Of a DNA stretch of 59,420 nucleotides, positions 25,563 through 34,295 are shown one piece after another. Each line of letters starts with the position of its first letter. Position 1 is the first letter of the stretch. The notes beneath the pieces are model-generated. The model was not told the DNA's origin and did no database searches. It worked only from the letters and a program-made list of their open reading frames with translations. This stretch comes from CAYURP01 sp964447175. GTDB lineage: Bacteria > Zixibacteria > MSB-5A5 > SM23-73-2. Where the stretch lies: contig CAYURP010000014.1 in NCBI GenBank assembly GCA_964447175.1, positions 1 to 59,420 on the forward strand, in the 5' to 3' direction. The position numbers were made by a program, and so were the translations under genes.

Positions 25563-27560
25563 TTATTTAATCTCAGGAGCTGTTAAGTTCTGATTCATTC
25601 TTACGTCTAAGTCAAATGCGTTCTCATCCACCAGGATAGCTTGATGCACTCGAATTCCGGATAAATCAGCTTCATTAGTCTTAAATCTGAGAATCAACAG
25701 ATCTCCTTTACCTGGCTGGACCAGATTTTCACCTTTTAAGTCCACGATTCCGATGATCTGGGTACCAAATTTATAGCTGGAGAAAACCGACAGTTTTTCG
25801 GTTCTGGAAGTCAGGAGTGGCTCTAAGGGTTCGTATCTGTTTTGATCATATTCCACCACAAATTGGACTCCAGCCACGGGAATATTAAAATCGGCAGCCA
25901 CGGGGATTTCCACCATCTTCTGTCTTGAATTATACACCGGATTTCCGAACTCAGCATATGCGGTCTCTTTCAGAGACGTAATCCTGGCCAGTAAAAGCGG
26001 CTCTTGTGCTATGCATCCGCATTGTGGTTTGGGACCTCCTCTGAAAAGGAAGTCGACCAGATAGACTATATCCACCAGATCCACCCCACAGCTGCTGTCC
26101 ACGTCCGCGGATTTCATATTTGGAGGCTCGGGTCCGGATAAAGCGATATACTGTATCAGATAAACCACGTCCGGAACATTTACGTACCCATCATAATCAG
26201 CATCTCCTGGGTTGGTAAACATTTTGGGGGCAGGACCCATCTTAAATACATAGTTGACAAGATAGACCACATCTGAAATTGTAGCATAGCAATCACTATT
26301 GATGTCAGCTGCAGCAGGCGGATTAGGCGGGGGACCATCCTGGAAAAGGTAATTGGTTAAATAGACTATGTCTACCACGTCCACTATCCCGTCCCTGTTG
26401 AGGTCCCCATCTTTGGGCGGGGGAACATAAGGATAGACATTAACGACAACCTCAGCCGTGTCTTTCAATCCGGTTCCATCGTCTACGTAGAATGTCACAA
26501 CATGAGGTGAACCCAATGTATCATCCATTGTCGTCTCCCAGGAAAAGAAACCGGTATCAGGCGTAGGATGAGGGGTAGTCTGCAAATCTCCCGGACCATC
26601 CTTGGTTATGGTCAGAATATCCGTAGGATCCGGATCGGTAGTTATTACAATAAACTCCACAGTGTCTCCTGCTACTGCAGTCTGGGGACCCGGAGCAATA
26701 AGTCTCGGATTATGAATAAAGGGATTAACGATTATCTGCACATAGCCGGTATCAGCCATTCCCATGCCATCACTCACGATAAAGGTATCTATATGGGGTG
26801 AACCCACTGAATCATCATCCGTGGTAACCCACTGGAAAAAGCCGGTATCTGGGGAAGGATGAGGAACGGTGGTCAGAGTTCCTTTACCCTTTAAGGTTAT
26901 GGTGAGTATATCCGTTTCATTGTCATCTGTGGCAAATACTTTAAATTCAACTGTTTCCCCAGCAGTCAACTCCTGAGTTCCGGGCACAGTAATCTCAGGC
27001 GGAAGGTTTACAATGCTGGTTGTATCTCCCAAACACCCAGCTAAGAACTCAATAGGTGCATCCTTACCAGTAGCGCAAGCCACCAGCGTTAAGAAATTGC
27101 TGGGAGGGGAAAAAAACGAATCTATTTTAACTCCTGTAGACGTATCCCAGGTAGCACCAGTGGTAAACCAAAGTGTTGCAAACAAATGGTCCCCGACCGG
27201 GAACTCACCGGCAGAGTAAAAGTCGTAGAACACTATCTCTTTGGCGACATTATCTATATTCACGGCCATCATCGCTGGCGGGTTATTCAAGACAGTTGAA
27301 CCCCACTGTATGGAATCACAGACTATGTCAGTATTTAAAGGGTGATAGAACTTGAGAGGAATTGCCCAACCGCATATAGCCTCGTCATTCCAGATACGAA
27401 CGTCAACCGTTACTGTTGAGTTGGCTTCAACGTGTTCCAGGCACTCAACTTGTATTGTATCAACTTCGCCATACTGAGCCAAAGCATTATTCTGGAAAAA
27501 TAGAACAAAAAACAAAGACAGAGTGATAACAAATAGGGCGGGAAAGAATTTAATCCTCAT
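25563..27560 (-). CDS. Secreted protein with cohesin-like domains, Ig-like repeats and four dockerin-type repeats
   Basis: 665 residues. After the signal peptide (KFFPALFVITLSLFFVLFF) comes the family's cohesin-like domain (VDVRIWNDEAICGWAIPLKF, about 30-190). Two Ig-like repeats follow (PPEITVPGTQE, NPRLIAPGPQT; 195-380). Next are four calcium-loop/F-hand repeats (DLNRDGIVDVVDIVYLTN, DINSDCYATISDVVYLVN, DADYDGYVNVPDVVYLIQ, DVDSSCGVDLVDIVYLVD; 383-530), equal to two dockerins. A second cohesin-like domain ends the protein (GVQFVVEYDQNRYEPL). It has no sorting-type C-terminus. Dockerin and cohesin-like folds in one chain could allow self-assembly. Ribosome site GGAGG; promoter candidate at 27750-27778. 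Confidence 0.78.
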   Translation of the reverse strand: MRIKFFPALFVITLSLFFVLFFQNNALAQYGEVDTIQVECLEHVEANSTVTVDVRIWNDEAICGWAIPLKFYHPLNTDIVCDSIQWGSTVLNNPPAMMAVNIDNVAKEIVFYDFYSAGEFPVGDHLFATLWFTTGATWDTSTGVKIDSFFSPPSNFLTLVACATGKDAPIEFLAGCLGDTTSIVNLPPEITVPGTQELTAGETVEFKVFATDDNETDILTITLKGKGTLTTVPHPSPDTGFFQWVTTDDDSVGSPHIDTFIVSDGMGMADTGYVQIIVNPFIHNPRLIAPGPQTAVAGDTVEFIVITTDPDPTDILTITKDGPGDLQTTPHPTPDTGFFSWETTMDDTLGSPHVVTFYVDDGTGLKDTAEVVVNVYPYVPPPKDGDLNRDGIVDVVDIVYLTNYLFQDGPPPNPPAAADINSDCYATISDVVYLVNYVFKMGPAPKMFTNPGDADYDGYVNVPDVVYLIQYIALSGPEPPNMKSADVDSSCGVDLVDIVYLVDFLFRGGPKPQCGCIAQEPLLLARITSLKETAYAEFGNPVYNSRQKMVEIPVAADFNIPVAGVQFVVEYDQNRYEPLEPLLTSRTEKLSVFSSYKFGTQIIGIVDLKGENLVQPGKGDLLILRFKTNEADLSGIRVHQAILVDENAFDLDVRMNQNLTAPEIK

Positions 27561-27749
27561 CTTTATTCCTCCTTCTTTAGTCTTAAGTTAACTCCTTTAA
27601 AATTTGGAACTTATGTTCAGATAATCGCAAAATTTCAGACCTTTTAGATTTTATCGACCTAAATCAGAAAAAAGTTAAACAGAGAAGATTGCTCTTCCAC
27701 TAACCTAAAGGTAAACTAATACGAATTAAAAAGAACGATAATCCATAAT

Positions 27750-27778
27750 AAGATAATGAAAAATCCCCTTATTGTCAA
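27750..27778 (-). promoter_or_regulatory. Candidate promoter of the 25563-27560 gene
   Basis: On the minus strand, TTGACA (27773-27778), 17 bases, TATCTT (27750-27755). The same arrangement and the surrounding bases recur ahead of the sister gene at 30342-30370, which supports function. Confidence 0.5.
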
Positions 27779-27978
27779 GTGTTAATTTATACTCTTTCTA
27801 TGAAAAATTCATCTAAGGAATATATCCAAATTCAACATGAAATCACTGGCTTAGTATAATATCTTTATTCTTTTTTCTTGTCTTACAAGAAATTAGGACT
27901 TCAAGTATTGATCCAGATGCTTCTTTATGGGATTTAAACATTCACTACTTAAGCTATTAATTCATTTGATATACCGAC

Positions 27979-28600
27979 TACAAAATTTGGTGTAACAGGT
28001 TGTCCTAACCTGTGTTGTAAAAACAGACGGGAAAATGTAGCGTCCCACTTCAGACGGGATAAAAATGGTAGATGGTTCTGGATTTCCTGACCCAGAATTA
28101 AATTCGTTGGTGGTGAAATTGGATTTCCACCACCATTCATTCGGTTGAGGAATCACCGGAATAGGTCTTGACGACAATTCCTCAACCAACAAAAGAATTG
28201 GTTTGACAAGGTCAGGAGACCTTGCCCTACCCCTCGGTTCGATTATAAAAGAGGTTTTTAATTTGCAGAGGAGGTCTTCAGACCTCCAGGGGGGTGTAGT
28301 TGCCCAATTAATTGGGCTATTTTGGAGTGCAACAATTTATTGTTGCGGTTTTTCGCAAAAACGAGTTTTTGCACTCCCAAAGCACTGCATCCAGTATCAC
28401 AGGTTGTCCTAACCTGTGTCACCAAAAAAACGACTGGAAAATGTAGAGGAGGTCTTTAGAATTCCAGGTGTGGAAGGGGTTTGGCAAAATGAATGGAAAG
28501 CTGAAGCTTTCCTCTACATAGTAAAAACACCCTTAGGGCAGCGGGCGCCAGGAAAAAACAATGTTCATCGGAAAGATGAATTATATGTTCATGTAACTAA
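27979..28600. repeat. Intergenic repeat block B
   Basis: No gene is supported between 27780 and 28700. The block holds an ACAGGTTG-type palindrome (27994-28013), a GTAG-headed hairpin with stem GTCCC (28037-28060), a 186-base unit (28102-28287) repeated at 30885-31070, a GTAG hairpin with stem TGCCCAAT near 28297-28318, a second ACAGGTTGTCC palindrome near 28398-28420, and a hairpin with GAAAGCT arms near 28496-28512. Short frames within it follow the repeats and have no ribosome sites. Confidence 0.7.
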
Positions 28601-28707
28601 TATGTTAAGGATTGTCTGACCTGAAGGATTTGATTCTTTTTTTATGGGACTATCCTTTTCTACTGAACCTTTTGGGCAGATTTTGAGCAGAGAAGCTACA
28701 AAAAAAA

Positions 28708-28733
28708 GCCCTCTTCTTTCAAAAGAAGAGGGC
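28708..28733 (-). terminator. Rho-independent terminator of the 28751-30172 gene
   Basis: Arms GCCCTCTTCTTT and AAAGAAGAGGGC, followed on the minus strand by a run of eight or more T. Confidence 0.9.
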
Positions 28734-28750
28734 CAAATAAAATGGGAACC

Positions 28751-30172
28751 TTATTTAAGCAAGATCATTTTCTTCACACTAACAAAATCAGAGGCAGTTA
28801 ATTTGTAGAAATAAATCCCTGATGCAACCGGATCACCAGCAGAATTAGAGCCATCCCAGAAGATAGTATGTTGGCCTTTCTCCATTTTTCCGTCAACCAA
28901 TGTATTAACCAGCTGACCGGCCAGATTGTAGATCTTCAGGCTTACCCGACATCCGTAGGGGATCTTAAAACTCATGCTGGTTTTCAGGTTAAAAGGATTG
29001 GGGTAATTCTGCTCCAAAACGAAACCGGGAATACCAGTTGAGGACGTCTCAGGAACGTCGGTGGTAGTAAAAGTGACAAAAAAAGTATCTTGATCCGTCT
29101 TTCCCCAGGGATCGGTGACCCGGAATACGAACTCATATGTAGAATCAATGGTAGGTTCAAAACAGATACTATCGGATAAAGGAGAAAGACCTGTATCCGG
29201 AATAAAAGTTCCAGGACCTGACACCTTTTCAAGAATTAGAGTATCCGATGCGTCCAGATCTGTAGCTATAATATATTTCAGACATAAGGTCGAACCAAAC
29301 GACAAGCTGGTATCCAGGTCTAAGGGCACACTTATCTCCGGTGGTAAATTATTAATCCCGTTTGTGTCTAAACACCCAGCTAAAAATTCGATAGTGGTGG
29401 GTTTACCTGTTTCACAAGGATCTATTTCTGCGACATTAGAGGGAGGGTAAAAAGCCGAATCAATTTTAACTCCTATAGATGTATCCCAGGCAGCACCTGT
29501 GGTAAAGTGGAGGGTTGCCCATAGGTTGTTCCCGGTGGGCCAAAAGTTCATGTACCAAGCAGCATACATTACTATCCTGTGCTCACTGTTATATACATCC
29601 CCGCCATACATAAATGGTGCATTGCTCCAGAAAGTTGAACTAAATTGTACTGAGTCGCAGACAATATCAGTATTAAGCGGATTGTAAAAAGTCAAAGGAA
29701 TAGTTAAACCACACACAGTCTCGTCAGTCCAGAGACGAACATCAACCGTTACTTTGGCGTTAGCATCCACATGTTCCAGGCAATCTATTTCAATAGTGTC
29801 CGGAATAACGACAGTTATTAGTGTTTTTGCAGTATCTGCTTTACCGGTGCCGTCATTCACGTAAAAGACAACGTAGTAATCTCCAATGGTATCAGCCAAT
29901 CCTGGAGCCCAACTGTAAAATCCTGTATCAGGTGAGGTATGGGGAACTGTAACCAATTCTCCTGGACCTTCCTTGGTAATGGTCAGGATATCATTTATAT
30001 CTGAATCCGTGGCTATGACCTGAAACGCAAGAGTATCCCCGACTAACAATAGATGAGTTGATTTTACATGTGAAAAAGAGGGTGAGCTTGCCAATGCTGA
30101 GCTATTAAAAAATAACATAATAAAGAATAGCAAGCCGATAGCAAACAGACCCGGGAGAAACCTATTCTTCAT
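28751..30172 (-). CDS. Secreted modular protein: Ig-like repeat, cohesin-like domain, Ig-like repeat, C-terminal sorting-type domain
   Basis: 473 residues. Signal peptide (LPGLFAIGLLFFIMLFFNSSALA). The module order is permuted relative to its sisters: one Ig-like repeat first (SPSFSHVKSTH, about 30-120), then the cohesin-like domain (VDVRLWTDETVCGLTIPLTF, about 125-275), then a 'VPLDLDTSL...GPGTFIPDTG' repeat and the sorting-type module (LEQNYPNPFN, ASGIYFYKL). The cohesin-like part is closest to that of the 25563-27560 protein, and the two genes also share their leader and promoter region, so one arose from the other by duplication and module exchange. Ribosome site AAGGAGG. Confidence 0.78.
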   Translation of the reverse strand: MKNRFLPGLFAIGLLFFIMLFFNSSALASSPSFSHVKSTHLLLVGDTLAFQVIATDSDINDILTITKEGPGELVTVPHTSPDTGFYSWAPGLADTIGDYYVVFYVNDGTGKADTAKTLITVVIPDTIEIDCLEHVDANAKVTVDVRLWTDETVCGLTIPLTFYNPLNTDIVCDSVQFSSTFWSNAPFMYGGDVYNSEHRIVMYAAWYMNFWPTGNNLWATLHFTTGAAWDTSIGVKIDSAFYPPSNVAEIDPCETGKPTTIEFLAGCLDTNGINNLPPEISVPLDLDTSLSFGSTLCLKYIIATDLDASDTLILEKVSGPGTFIPDTGLSPLSDSICFEPTIDSTYEFVFRVTDPWGKTDQDTFFVTFTTTDVPETSSTGIPGFVLEQNYPNPFNLKTSMSFKIPYGCRVSLKIYNLAGQLVNTLVDGKMEKGQHTIFWDGSNSAGDPVASGIYFYKLTASDFVSVKKMILLK

Positions 30173-30341
30173 CTTTTTTCCTCCTTACTTTAAAGTGAAT
30201 AGGCAAACTTAATTTATTCAAAATTCGGAACTTGTATTTATGAAATCGCAAATTATTTAGTCTTTTAGATTTTAATGAACCATGAGGCTCTCTTTTTAGC
30301 TAAAAATGGTCTCATAAGCAATTCAAAAAAACTTCCCTTCC

Positions 30342-30370
30342 ACAATAATCAAGATAGTTTTTATTGTCAA
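30342..30370 (-). promoter_or_regulatory. Candidate promoter of the 28751-30172 gene
   Basis: On the minus strand, TTGACA (30365-30370), 17 bases, TATTGT (30342-30347). The upstream bases match those ahead of the sister gene's promoter at 27750-27778. Confidence 0.45.
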
Positions 30371-30599
30371 GTATAATTTAGACTCTTTATATGAAAAATG
30401 CATAATAGTATAATATAGCGTCTTTGTTCATATTCTTTAGCTTCTTAGCATTTCTCTTGGGCTTTCATCTTGTCCTGCAAGAACTTAAAAATACAGCAAA
30501 TAAAACAACCGTGCTTATTTATGATCTATAAAGACTTTAAAATAATTTTAAGGCGTGATAATTCTCTTTTACATCAAAAAAAGGAGATCTTGTTTAACC

Positions 30600-31290
30600 C
30601 CGTGGTTTAATTGGAAAACAGGTTTTTAGTTTGTAGAGGAGGTCTTCAGACCTCCATTTGGGGGGGGTAGTTGCCCAATTTATTGGGCTTCTTTTGGCCG
30701 ATGAATCGGCAAACTACAATTCGTATTGTTGCCCCATTTATGGGACTTCTTGGGCTGACCGTCAAGGTACTGCGCATAAATCGACAGCCTTACAAACTGT
30801 CAGGTCACACCCATTGGGCAAGACCTGACAAAACGCGAAAAATGTAGGGGCTGACCTCCGCGTCAGTCCGAAAAACACAGGTTGATTCGTTGGTGGTGGA
30901 ATTGGATTTCCACCACCATTCATTCGGTTGAGGAATCACCGGAATAGGTCTTGACGACAATTCCTCAACCAATAAAGGAATTGGTTTGACAAGATCAGGA
31001 TACCTTGCCCAACCCCTCGGTTCGATTATAAAACAGGTTTTTAATTTGTAGAGGAGGTCTTCAGACCTCCATTGGCAGAAGGGATTGGGGAAAGAAAAAA
31101 TGGAAAGCTAAAGCTTTCCTCTACACCATAAATCCGTAGACCCATGTTGCCCTCAATATGGGTAAAAACAAAATCCCACCTTGAGGGCAAGGTGGGGCTA
31201 CTGGGTAGTGACCGTGTAGTTGCCACATTTATGGGGCGCTTTTTTGGCTCGATGAATCGAGCAACTACAATTCATTCGAAAATGTGTTAC
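30600..31290. repeat. Intergenic repeat block C
   Basis: No gene is supported. It contains GTAG-headed hairpins at 30633-30655 (stem GGAGGTC), 30667-30689 (TGCCCAAT), 30844-30869 (GGGCTGAC) and 31048-31070 (GGAGGTC again). It also contains the second copy of the 186-base unit (30885-31070, about eight differences from the first by eye) and a nested palindrome ending near 31268 with arms GCTCGAT/ATCGAGC. Confidence 0.7.
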
Positions 31291-31296
31291 AAAATA

Positions 31297-31322
31297 AAAA
31301 GCCGGGCTAATACCCAGCTTTT
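31297..31322 (-). terminator. Terminator at the end of the chaperone gene group
   Basis: AAAAGC(C)GGG pairs with CCC(A)GCTTTT. It lies downstream of the DUF6338-like gene on the minus strand and is T-rich at the end. Confidence 0.7.
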
Positions 31323-31358
31323 ATAATAATATTTTACTTTAGATATCTTCGGTTAATC

Positions 31359-31997
31359 CTAGTCCTTTTTCACACCCTTTATGACTCTAACGTACTCTGC
31401 CTCTTTAAGGTCAAGGTATACACCCTCTAAATATTCATCCTTTTTATTGTTTGTTACCTGTTGGTCGTCATATTCTCGCACGTCTACTATATATAACTCT
31501 TTTTGTCCCTTGTCATCTGAAACATATTTGACCACCCCTGCAACTCTATAACCGTCCTTCATTTTCACCTCAACACATTTAGCTGGTTCCTCATTGAAAA
31601 TACTTGCAAATACAGTTTCACTACCGCCAGCCTTAACCCCAGCTAGTCTAAGAAATGATCTAAATGGGAGATATAACAACTTCTCAATTTGTGCAAACAA
31701 GAATCCTATTAACAATGACAGACAGAAGAGAATCAGCAAGAAAATGGGATTAAAAAGAGATGTTTTCAGAATTTCTATGTTTGGCATATTTGAAAAGCGA
31801 CCATCTTGATAGATAAGTCTTGAAATAACAGCAATTATACTTAAATTAATAAAACTAAAGAAAACACAGAGCACGACCTTTTCAAAATAATCTAATTTCC
31901 TAATATCCGAGGCTACATCGCGAATATAAATTGAAATAAAACCAGGTACTATAAACAAGGCGATTAAGAAAATATTTTCTAGGTTGGTAATATTCAA
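31359..31997 (-). CDS. DUF6338-like membrane protein
   Basis: 212 residues. Three hydrophobic segments are visible: IFLIALFIVPGFISIYI at the N-terminus, VVLCVFFSFINLSIIAVI at about 42-60 and FLLILFCLSLLIGFLFAQI at about 90-110. A hydrophilic C-terminal half contains a compact SH3-like stretch (VEVKMKDGYRVAGVVKYVS). The opening and membrane layout resemble the DUF6338 family, whose function is unknown. It starts with TTG at 31997 behind an AAGGAG site. It follows the small cysteine protein by 16 bases and probably shares its transcript. Base use looks more AT-rich than dnaK, which suggests a later arrival. Confidence 0.65.
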   Translation of the reverse strand: MNITNLENIFLIALFIVPGFISIYIRDVASDIRKLDYFEKVVLCVFFSFINLSIIAVISRLIYQDGRFSNMPNIEILKTSLFNPIFLLILFCLSLLIGFLFAQIEKLLYLPFRSFLRLAGVKAGGSETVFASIFNEEPAKCVEVKMKDGYRVAGVVKYVSDDKGQKELYIVDVREYDDQQVTNNKKDEYLEGVYLDLKEAEYVRVIKGVKKD

Positions 31998-32013
31998 TTT
32001 TTTAAATCTCCTT

Positions 32014-32271
32014 TTAAGTACTCTTTTTTCTTTCCTTGTCTTTATCTTTACGCCCGGTTCTACGTGGAGGAAGTGTCATGGTGTCAGCGGAACGAACAAC
32101 TAATACTCTCCAAGCTGTCTTTGCCATTTTTCCTTTTCCCGCTGTCTTACAGAAATTACACATCTTTCTTCCGCCTGTACCTAGAATTCTGTTTCTCTTT
32201 TTGACTGCTTTACCCACTGGGCATTTAGTATTGGTGTGATAAATCTTAGACCTCTTTGAATAAAATGCCAT
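32014..32271 (-). CDS. Small basic protein with a putative zinc-binding Cys/His cluster
   Basis: 85 residues, strongly basic. The N-terminal half reads KIYHTNTKCPVGKAV followed by GTGGRKMCNFC; the H...C...C..C arrangement resembles the Ada-type metal-binding module found in DNA-associated proteins and beside nucleases. The C-terminal half is Arg/Lys-rich and probably disordered. The start has a strong GGGAGAGG ribosome site. It lies 39 bases after dnaK and 16 before the membrane-protein gene, so it may be read through from the heat-shock operon. Function unknown. Confidence 0.6.
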   Translation of the reverse strand: MAFYSKRSKIYHTNTKCPVGKAVKKRNRILGTGGRKMCNFCKTAGKGKMAKTAWRVLVVRSADTMTLPPRRTGRKDKDKERKKST

Positions 32272-32310
32272 TTTATTACCTCTCCCTTTTATTATTAAAA
32301 AAAGTTTCCA

Positions 32311-34254
32311 TTATTTCTTCTCCTCTTTATCCTTATCATCCACTACTTCAAAATCCGCATCCACTGCACCTTCTTTGGCTTTTTCCTCCTTTTTCTCCTC
32401 CTTTGCGCCTGGCGGGGGCTGCTGCGGACCTGCTCCTCCTGCCTGGGCTTGTGCTGTGGTCTTTTTGTAGACTTCCTCTGCTATCTTGTGGGAGGCAGCC
32501 ATCATCTCCTCTATGGCTTTGTTTATCTCGTCTGCGTTCTCACCCTTCATCTTGTCCTTCACATTCTGGATTGCGTCTTCGATCTTTTTCTTCTCGTCGT
32601 CGGATATCTTATCCCCGTATTCTTTCAATGTCTTCTCCGTAGTATAGACCATCTGATCCGCCCGGTTTCTTGCTTCAATTAATGTCTTTTTCGTTTTATC
32701 CTCCTCTGAGTGGACTTCAGCATCCTTGACCATTTTCTTAATCTCCGTCTCTGAGAGCCCGCTGGAGGACTCAATTTTTATCCTCTGCTCCTTGCCTGTT
32801 CCTAAGTCCTTGGCTGATACGTGGACGATTCCATTGGCATCTATGTCAAATGTCACTTCTATCTGAGGTATTCCTCTGGGAGCAGGTGGTATACCCACCA
32901 GATCGAATCGGCCTAAGGTTCTATTGTCAATTGCCATTTCCCTCTCCCCCTGTAGAACTTGAATAGATACCGCTGGCTGGTTGTCCGTGGCTGTGGAGAA
33001 TATCTGGGATTTCTTGGTGGGGATGGTGGTGTTGCGTTCGATCAACCGGGTCATCACTGCGCCCAGAGTCTCGATACCCAAGGATAAGGGCGTAACATCC
33101 AGAAGAAGAACGTCCTTTACCTCTCCTGCCAGAACACCAGCTTGAATTGATGCGCCTACCGCCACCACTTCATCCGGATTAACTCCTTTATGGGGCTCCT
33201 TTCCGAAAAGCTCCCTTACCATCTCCTGAACCTTGGGCATTCTGGTCTGCCCGCCCACCAGAATTACCTCGTCGATATCCGATGGTGAAAGCCTGGCATC
33301 AGCCAGAGCTTGTTTGCAGGGCTTCACAGTCCTTTCAAGTAATACTTCAACTAATTGCTCTAACTTGGCTCTGGACAACGATAAATCAAGATGCTTTGGA
33401 CCGGAAGAATCTGCCGTTACGAAGGGCAGGTTAATGTTGGTCTGCATGGTAGTGGAAAGCTCGCATTTTGCCTTCTCTGCTGCTTCTTTTAGTCTCTGCA
33501 GGGCCATCCGATCTTTTCTCAGATCGATTCCCTGTTGTCTCAAAAATTCCTCAGCCATCCAGTCCATAACCCGCTGGTCCAGGTCATCGCCGCCCAGGTG
33601 GGTGTCGCCATTGGTGGATCTAACCTCGAAAACGCCCTCTCCCAGTTCCAGAATGGAGATATCAAAAGTGCCCCCGCCCAGATCGAAAACCGCAATTTTC
33701 TCATTTCTTTTCTTATCCAGACCATAGGCTAAGGATGCCGCTGTGGGCTCGTTGATGATCCGCAGAACTTCCAGCCCGGCAATCCTTCCGGCATCCTTGG
33801 TTGCCTGACGCTGGGAATCGTTGAAATATGCGGGAACGGTTATCACTGCCTGGGTTACCTTCTCCCCTAAATAGTCCTCAGCGGTTTTTCTCATCGATTG
33901 TAGAATCATAGCCGAGATCTCAGGAGGGGAGTATTCCTTATCCATAATCTTGACCCTTACATCCCCGTTGGCAGCCTCAACGATTTTGAATGGAACCAGC
34001 TTTTCCTCCTCTAAAACCTCGTTGTGGCGTCTGCCCATAAACCTTTTTATGGAGAAAACCGTGTTTTCGGAGTTAGTGATGGCTTGACGTTTAGCCACAG
34101 TTCCCACCAGCCTCTCCCCTGTTTTGGTAAACGCCACCACTGAGGGCGTGGTTCGTGATCCTTCCGCATTGGCAATGACTTTAGCGTCCCCGCCCTCCAT
34201 CACTGCCACACAGGAGTTAGTAGTTCCCAGATCAATTCCTATGACTTTTGCCAT
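32311..34254 (-). CDS. dnaK: Chaperone DnaK (Hsp70)
   Basis: 647 residues, full length. This ATP-driven chaperone binds unfolded peptides in the cytoplasm with GrpE and DnaJ as partners. The ATPase begins with VIGIDLGTTNSCVAV and has VITVPAYFNDSQRQATKDAG, IINEPTAASLAYGLD, IAVFDLGGGTFDIS and VILVGGQTRMPKVQ. The substrate domain has LLLDVTPLSLGIETLG. The C-terminus ends in an acidic EVVDDKDKEE tail after a Gly/Gln/Pro-rich linker. Ribosome site GAGGAGGT nine bases from ATG 34254. It is third after hrcA and grpE under the CIRCE-controlled promoter. No dnaJ follows within the window, so the co-chaperone must be encoded elsewhere. Confidence 0.98.
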   Translation of the reverse strand: MAKVIGIDLGTTNSCVAVMEGGDAKVIANAEGSRTTPSVVAFTKTGERLVGTVAKRQAITNSENTVFSIKRFMGRRHNEVLEEEKLVPFKIVEAANGDVRVKIMDKEYSPPEISAMILQSMRKTAEDYLGEKVTQAVITVPAYFNDSQRQATKDAGRIAGLEVLRIINEPTAASLAYGLDKKRNEKIAVFDLGGGTFDISILELGEGVFEVRSTNGDTHLGGDDLDQRVMDWMAEEFLRQQGIDLRKDRMALQRLKEAAEKAKCELSTTMQTNINLPFVTADSSGPKHLDLSLSRAKLEQLVEVLLERTVKPCKQALADARLSPSDIDEVILVGGQTRMPKVQEMVRELFGKEPHKGVNPDEVVAVGASIQAGVLAGEVKDVLLLDVTPLSLGIETLGAVMTRLIERNTTIPTKKSQIFSTATDNQPAVSIQVLQGEREMAIDNRTLGRFDLVGIPPAPRGIPQIEVTFDIDANGIVHVSAKDLGTGKEQRIKIESSSGLSETEIKKMVKDAEVHSEEDKTKKTLIEARNRADQMVYTTEKTLKEYGDKISDDEKKKIEDAIQNVKDKMKGENADEINKAIEEMMAASHKIAEEVYKKTTAQAQAGGAGPQQPPPGAKEEKKEEKAKEGAVDADFEVVDDKDKEEKK

Positions 34255-34295
34255 TTATTCCTACCTCCTCATAATATTACAAATGAAAAAAATTA

